From positions 1-64,000 of the forward strand of contig CAKSSR010000001.1 of assembly GCA_934489735.1 (NCBI GenBank): a DNA stretch of 64,000 bases. Reading direction: 5' to 3'. This DNA is from an uncultured Eubacteriales bacterium. GTDB lineage: Bacteria; Bacillota; Clostridia; Oscillospirales; Acutalibacteraceae. Below are positions 60,387 through 64,000 of this stretch, piece after piece. Both the position numbers and the translations under genes were made by a program. Position 1 is the stretch's first letter; every line of letters begins with the position of its first letter. The notes under the pieces were generated by a model, which was not told where the DNA came from, ran no database searches, and worked only from the letters and a program-made list of their open reading frames with translations.

Positions 60387-60998
60387 ATGTTACCATTAGT
60401 CCCGACGAAGGGAAATTTAATGTCGACTAAGAAATCGTATGAATTGTCTAAGGTTGGCTTTGACTTATTGGATAGAAAAAGAAACATATTGATTAGAGAA
60501 ATGATGTCATTGATAGACAGAGCTAACAAAATACAAGGACAAATAGACCAAACTTACAGTAAGGCCTATAAGCAACTACAAATGGCTAATACTACTTTAG
60601 GAATATGTGACGAAATTTCTAGAACAGTTGATATAGATGATTCATTGGTTTTATCATACAGAAGCGTAATGGGAGTGGAAATACCTATATTGACAATAAA
60701 TGAGGAAGAACAAATGAAAATACCATTTGGACTTAATTCCACTAACTCATTGCTTGATAAGGCTTACTTAAGCTTTCTGGAAGTAAAAAGATTGACTACA
60801 GAACTTGCTGAGATTGAAAACAGTGTCTACAGGTTGGCAGTCTCTATAAAAAAGACTCAAAAAAGAGCTAATTCACTTAAAAATATTATCATACCAAGAT
60901 TTGAAAGAAACATAAAATTTATATCGGATGCATTAGAAGAAAAAGAAAGAGAAGACTTCTCTAGATTAAAAGTGATTAAAAAGACTAAATGTAAATAA
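60387..60998 (+). CDS. ntpD: V-type ATP synthase subunit D
   Basis: 203 aa, AAAGGAGGAA before the ATG. Central shaft coiled coil: PLVPTKGNLMSTKKSYELSKVGFDLLDRKRNIL (cited in part) and VSIKKTQKRANSLKNIIIPRFERNIKFI (cited in part), both typical of subunit D. Last gene of the operon, followed by the terminator at 61012. Confidence 0.95.
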   Translation: MLPLVPTKGNLMSTKKSYELSKVGFDLLDRKRNILIREMMSLIDRANKIQGQIDQTYSKAYKQLQMANTTLGICDEISRTVDIDDSLVLSYRSVMGVEIPILTINEEEQMKIPFGLNSTNSLLDKAYLSFLEVKRLTTELAEIENSVYRLAVSIKKTQKRANSLKNIIIPRFERNIKFISDALEEKEREDFSRLKVIKKTKCK

Positions 60999-61011
60999 AT
61001 TTTAAAAAAAG

Positions 61012-61044
61012 ATTGTCGCCTGAATGATAGAGCGACAATTTTTA
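61012..61044. terminator. Bidirectional terminator of the V-ATPase and dipicolinate operons
   Basis: ATTGTCGC (61012-61019) pairs with GCGACAAT (61032-61039); T-runs on both sides (TTTTTATT on plus, CTTTTTTTAAAA on minus). Confidence 0.9.
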
Positions 61045-61057
61045 TTGATTAATTTAC

Positions 61058-61630
61058 TTATTTGATTTGATTGAAAATGGGATATATTTGCTTCCCTAAT
61101 AGAGCATTATGAATAGAGTCTTGCATCAGGTCAAAATTGGATACAAGGGAATTGGGTTTTTTATTTATATCATCTTGATACATTGGAACAAAGAATATAT
61201 TTTTGGCACAAAGTAACCTTCCAATATTTTGGGCGGATAGACCAAGAGCATCATTGGAACATAAAGCAATCAAAACTGGCTTATTGACTCTGAGCTGGGA
61301 CTTGGCTGCCATGGTAACAGGAGTGTCTGTGATGGCTAGACTGATCTTACTTAAGGAATTTCCAGTGCACGGAGCTATAACTAATAGATCTAGTAAGTCT
61401 TTGGGACCAAGCGGCTCAGCATCTTCTATGGAACTGATGATCTTTCTATTACATATGCTTTCAATTTTTTGCTTAAACTCTATAGCTTTTCCAAACTTGG
61501 TATCAAGATTCTTGACATTGAAAGAAGTAATTGGAATAATGTCATATCCTAAATTGACTAGTGACTGCATGTATAACAAAGATTTACTCAAAGTACAAAA
61601 GGAGCCACACATAGCATATCCAATTGTCAT
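61058..61630 (-). CDS. spoVFB: Dipicolinate synthase subunit B
   Basis: 190 aa. Flavoprotein-like (PPC decarboxylase) fold: IGYAMCGSFCTL, LLVIAPCTGNSLSKISLAITDTPVTMAAK (cited in part), KPVLIALCSNDALG, and FFVPMYQDD. With subunit A it oxidises dihydrodipicolinate to dipicolinic acid in the mother cell, which is needed for heat-resistant spores. Starts 6 nt after subunit A ends. Expected to be sporulation-controlled, but I saw no convincing SigK promoter. Confidence 0.93.
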   Translation of the reverse strand: MTIGYAMCGSFCTLSKSLLYMQSLVNLGYDIIPITSFNVKNLDTKFGKAIEFKQKIESICNRKIISSIEDAEPLGPKDLLDLLVIAPCTGNSLSKISLAITDTPVTMAAKSQLRVNKPVLIALCSNDALGLSAQNIGRLLCAKNIFFVPMYQDDINKKPNSLVSNFDLMQDSIHNALLGKQIYPIFNQIK

Positions 61631-61636
61631 ATATTA

Positions 61637-62506
61637 TCACCTCAATTTGTTTATTATATTTAAAATGCTATCTTTTATTACGATTGCGGATTCTAATGGG
61701 AAGTATTTGCCTGGCAAAGCTAACTCTTGGTAAGACTTTATCTTGAATTTTTTAGCAGAATTTAAGTCAATGCCACCTGGTAAAGACGCTAGGTCTATTA
61801 TTATAGGAGAACCTTTTAGACCAGATATGATTTTTTCATCAAAAATAAGCTGGGGGATAGTATTATATATTATATCGAAGGAATGAGAAGAAGTAAGCTG
61901 CGATATTTCACCAGTTTCAACAGATTTAAAGCCAAGACAGTCTATCCAGGCAATATCTTTATCCTTTCTTGCACTTATTGTAACGGAGGCACCTAAACCT
62001 TTTAGCATATATGAGAGAGATTTTCCTATCCGGCCGAATCCGCAGACAAGTATATTGCTTTTATTAATTGGAAAATCAATATGTTTGTAGGAAGCATTTA
62101 TAGCGGCTTCAGATGTCAAGAATGCATTTTTAACTAACAGAGCTTCATCTAAGAAGTAATCAAAAATAAGAGATCTGTTCCACCGGTTTGATGAATTTAA
62201 CAACCTTTCATGAAAACCACATAGAATATACTTACCTTTGCATACATCAGCTAAGTCAGAATTAAGCTTTATTTTAATATCCGATAGCGGCATGTTAAGA
62301 AAATTATCTATAGCAACAGGCGAAGGAAAGATTACTATATCACTTTTATCGATTGTATTGTATAAGTCTGAAATTGTTTCTTTACTGCCATCAATTTTAT
62401 TGAATCCGAATGATAATATATCATTATAACAGTCAGACTTTAGCAATTTGATTAGATTTAAATATCTTTTATCTCCACCAACGATACATAACTTGTTTTC
62501 AGTCAT
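61637..62506 (-). CDS. spoVFA: Dipicolinate synthase subunit A
   Basis: 289 aa. N-terminal IVGGDKRYLNLIKLL and FPSPVAIDN; the NAD(P)-binding Rossmann motif VCGFGRIGKSLSYMLKGLGASVTISARK (cited in part), then IIYNTIPQLIFDEKII and IIDLASLPGGID are hallmarks of the DpaA family. AATAGGAGGATT precedes the ATG. Its presence with subunit B shows the organism can make spores or descends from a spore former. Confidence 0.94.
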   Translation of the reverse strand: MTENKLCIVGGDKRYLNLIKLLKSDCYNDILSFGFNKIDGSKETISDLYNTIDKSDIVIFPSPVAIDNFLNMPLSDIKIKLNSDLADVCKGKYILCGFHERLLNSSNRWNRSLIFDYFLDEALLVKNAFLTSEAAINASYKHIDFPINKSNILVCGFGRIGKSLSYMLKGLGASVTISARKDKDIAWIDCLGFKSVETGEISQLTSSHSFDIIYNTIPQLIFDEKIISGLKGSPIIIDLASLPGGIDLNSAKKFKIKSYQELALPGKYFPLESAIVIKDSILNIINKLR

Positions 62507-62671
62507 AATAATCCTCCTATTTTTAATTGTAAATTAATATAATAATATGATTCATTATTGATAAATGTTAAATATTTAATATTCTTTTAAAGCGTTATTA
62601 ATAAAAGCAACATTTATTATTATTTTTAACATGCTTTAGTTAGTAAAATATACAAACTGCTTACAATTTAC

Positions 62672-62700
62672 TTGACAAAAAAGTATAAATAAATTAAAAT
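62672..62700 (+). promoter_or_regulatory. Promoter of the small membrane protein gene
   Basis: TTGACA (62672-62677), 17-nt spacer, TAAAAT (62695-62700). Confidence 0.7.
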
Positions 62701-62713
62701 AATATTGTAAGTT

Positions 62714-62810
62714 GACAGAGTTGGATTAAAAAAATACTTAACTAGGGAGTCTGTGAATAAGCAAAATTTGCTTATGGTTAAGAGTACTTATATTATGTTT
62801 TAGCTCTGTC
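62714..62810 (+). ncRNA. Nested-stem leader RNA, candidate regulatory element
   Basis: Three nested pairings: GACAGAG (62714-62720) with CTCTGTC (62804-62810); CTTAAC (62737-62742) with GTTAAG (62777-62782); and a 19-nt perfect dyad ATAAGCAAA-A-TTTGCTTAT (62757-62775). It begins just after the promoter and ends about 45 nt before the gene at 62858. It fits no riboswitch I recognise. Confidence 0.5.
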
Positions 62811-62857
62811 TCATCAAATTAGAAAAAATAAATTGTTTTAGAAAGAGGTTATTAATT

Positions 62858-63070
62858 ATGTTTTCAGGAGTAAAAGATTATTTTGGAAATTTATCAAGTA
62901 AAGGTATAGCTGCTTGGGTAGGAGGTACTGTAACTGCAATTTCTGCTACAGTTGGAGTAGCATTCTTATATAAGAGCGGAAAATGGCCTTTCAATAAAAA
63001 AGCGGTTAAAGTAAATGAGAAACCGGATGAAATAGATACCGGTGAAAAAAAAGATGAAAATGACCAGTAA
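62858..63070 (+). CDS. Small membrane protein, unknown
   Basis: 70 aa, AAAGAGG before the ATG. Short amphipathic N-terminus (MFSGVKDYFGNLSSKGI), one glycine-rich TM helix (about 17-40, WVGGTVTAISATVGVAFLY), then a highly charged tail (KPDEIDTGEKKDENDQ). Own promoter, structured leader and terminator, so it is an independent unit. No family recognised; layout resembles a single-pass membrane regulator or a toxin-like peptide, without evidence for either. Confidence 0.65.
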   Translation: MFSGVKDYFGNLSSKGIAAWVGGTVTAISATVGVAFLYKSGKWPFNKKAVKVNEKPDEIDTGEKKDENDQ

Positions 63071-63098
63071 TATCGTAATCTATAGAAAATTAAGAAAA

Positions 63099-63130
63099 GA
63101 TCAATGGGATGTTTATCTCATTGATCTATT
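63099..63130 (+). terminator. Terminator of the small membrane protein gene
   Basis: GATCAATGGGAT (63099-63110), GTTT loop, ATCTCATTGATC (63115-63126): 12 bp with one wobble, then TATTTGT. Confidence 0.8.
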
Positions 63131-63140
63131 TGTATACAAA

Positions 63141-63171
63141 TTGCCATCGAGTATTCAAGACTCAATGGCAA
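63141..63171 (-). terminator. Terminator of the rodA-like gene
   Basis: Minus strand TTGCCATTGAGT (63171-63160) pairs with ACTCGATGGCAA (63152-63141), one mismatch, followed by TTTGTAT. Starts 3 nt after the gene's stop. Confidence 0.7.
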
Positions 63172-63174
63172 CTT

Positions 63175-64000
63175 TTAATTTGTTTTCTTTTTATTTTCAA
63201 ATTTAACTCTAAAATCTTTAGTACTGAATCTATTGATATAAACATTTTGGACCAATCCAAAACCGAGATATAAGCAAGCTGCAGACGATCCACCGGCGCT
63301 AAAGAATGGTAAGGTAACGCCCATAACAGGCAATATACTCAAGCACATGCCCAAGTTAAATATAGTCTGCGACATAATAAGAGATAAGAACCCGACGCAT
63401 ATGTATGAACCAAGCGTATCACATGAATTTGCAGATATAATCAAAGTTCTCATTATGATAGCAAATAATAAAGAAATTACTAATATGCAACCGACAAAAC
63501 CCAGCTCTTCGCCAACAGCTGATATAATGAAGTCACTTTCTTGAATTGGAACGATTCCCTGACCGACCATATTGCCATTAAACAAGCCTTTACCAAATAT
63601 CTGGCCAGAGCCTATTGAGATTTTCCCTTGAATTTGTTGATATCCCATATTCAGGGGGTCAGACTCAGGATTGAATTGGTTAATCAATCTTTGCTTTTGA
63701 TAATCAGCCAATAGATAATTCCAAGCCACGGGCACGAGAAGTATAAGGACGCAAGACATTATTGCGAAATATTTAAGAGGCACACCCGCAGCGAATGACA
63801 TTATTACGAACATGCAAAAGAATATTATAGCAGCACCATCGTCGCCCTGTAGATGTGTTAAAACGATAGGTACCAAGGCATGGACAGCGAGTCCAATGAT
63901 TCTAAAGAAAGACTTAAATTTATCTTTTTCTTTAACGGCAGACAAATGTCTTGCGAAAGTCACTATAAATCCTATTTTAACTAACTCAGATGGTTGAAAA
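63175..64000 (-). CDS. rodA: RodA/FtsW/SpoVE-family glycosyltransferase, 5' end beyond the window
   Basis: At least 274 codons; the frame is still open at the window edge (QPSELVKIGFIVTFARHL, the conserved SEDS motif with its early Glu), so the true start lies beyond 64000. About seven TM helices are visible; the large extracellular loop contains NPESDPLNMGYQQIQGKISIGSGQIFGKG (cited in part), and the end has LPVMGVTLPFFSAGGSSA. SEDS proteins polymerise lipid II into glycan. The loop and GVTLPFFSAGGSS fit RodA slightly better than FtsW. Confidence 0.9.
   Translation of the reverse strand, partial: FQPSELVKIGFIVTFARHLSAVKEKDKFKSFFRIIGLAVHALVPIVLTHLQGDDGAAIIFFCMFVIMSFAAGVPLKYFAIMSCVLILLVPVAWNYLLADYQKQRLINQFNPESDPLNMGYQQIQGKISIGSGQIFGKGLFNGNMVGQGIVPIQESDFIISAVGEELGFVGCILVISLLFAIIMRTLIISANSCDTLGSYICVGFLSLIMSQTIFNLGMCLSILPVMGVTLPFFSAGGSSAACLYLGFGLVQNVYINRFSTKDFRVKFENKKKTN

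Noticed and set aside
1..64000. tRNA, rRNA, CRISPR array or prophage
   Set aside because: No cloverleaf-like, rRNA-like or spaced-repeat pattern was seen on reading, and no phage structural genes. The 11-bp GTTAA array is far too short to be a CRISPR.

Overview
The window is AT-rich DNA from an anaerobic, endospore-forming member of the Clostridia (Firmicutes). The evidence is both subunits of dipicolinate synthase (spore core), a V-type ATPase operon, two [FeFe]-hydrogenase family proteins, a bifunctional AdhE, a PPi-type phosphofructokinase, a split transketolase, and frequent TTG starts with purine-rich ribosome binding sites. Most recognisable promoters have a -35/-10 spacing of exactly 17 nt. 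The genus cannot be fixed; the hydrogenase set recalls Ruminococcus-like gut fermenters. I saw no rRNA, tRNA or CRISPR array.

Layout. 1-2 kb: a tandemly duplicated cassette (promoter, 5' hairpin, unknown ~275-aa protein, terminator). 2-9.5 kb: housekeeping genes: secD-secF, PPi-phosphofructokinase, cytidine deaminase, split transketolase, pyrH-frr. 9.5-18 kb: an accessory region. It holds three small double-glycine-leader (bacteriocin-like) peptides behind a four-copy, 11-bp-phased GTTAA array; a Cys-cluster protein; two paralogous macro-domain proteins with signal peptides, one with a TM helix and seven 11-residue repeats; a decayed IS607 element with intact tnpA, a 41-codon tnpB stub and an omega-RNA-like end; a DUF896 gene; a lipid glycosyltransferase; and an unknown secreted protein. 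18-32.6 kb: fakA-like gene, recG, an ISAs1 transposase relic, ruvCAB, glmM, ireB, two NUDIX genes, dnaE, an MFS permease.

32.7-41 kb (minus strand): a tightly packed seven-gene unit, adhE, APH-fold kinase, two thioredoxin-fold [2Fe-2S] proteins, PAS-containing sensory (HydS-like) [FeFe]-hydrogenase, SpoIIE/PP2C-type phosphatase, group-B-like [FeFe]-hydrogenase. The layout suggests a redox or H2-sensing phospho-signalling module coupled to ethanol/H2 fermentation. It sits behind a long structured leader. This is the most interesting system in the window, together with the GG-peptide locus.

41.6-51.7 kb: murD, paired M42 aminopeptidases, a PLP enzyme, tadA, a CmpB-like membrane protein, ruvX, corA, comEA, a RING/DUF2628 membrane protein, galU. 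52-61 kb: a nine-gene V-type ATPase operon (G-C-I-K-F-E-A-B-D). 61-64 kb: dipicolinate synthase genes, a small membrane protein behind a nested-stem leader, and a rodA-type SEDS gene cut by the window edge.
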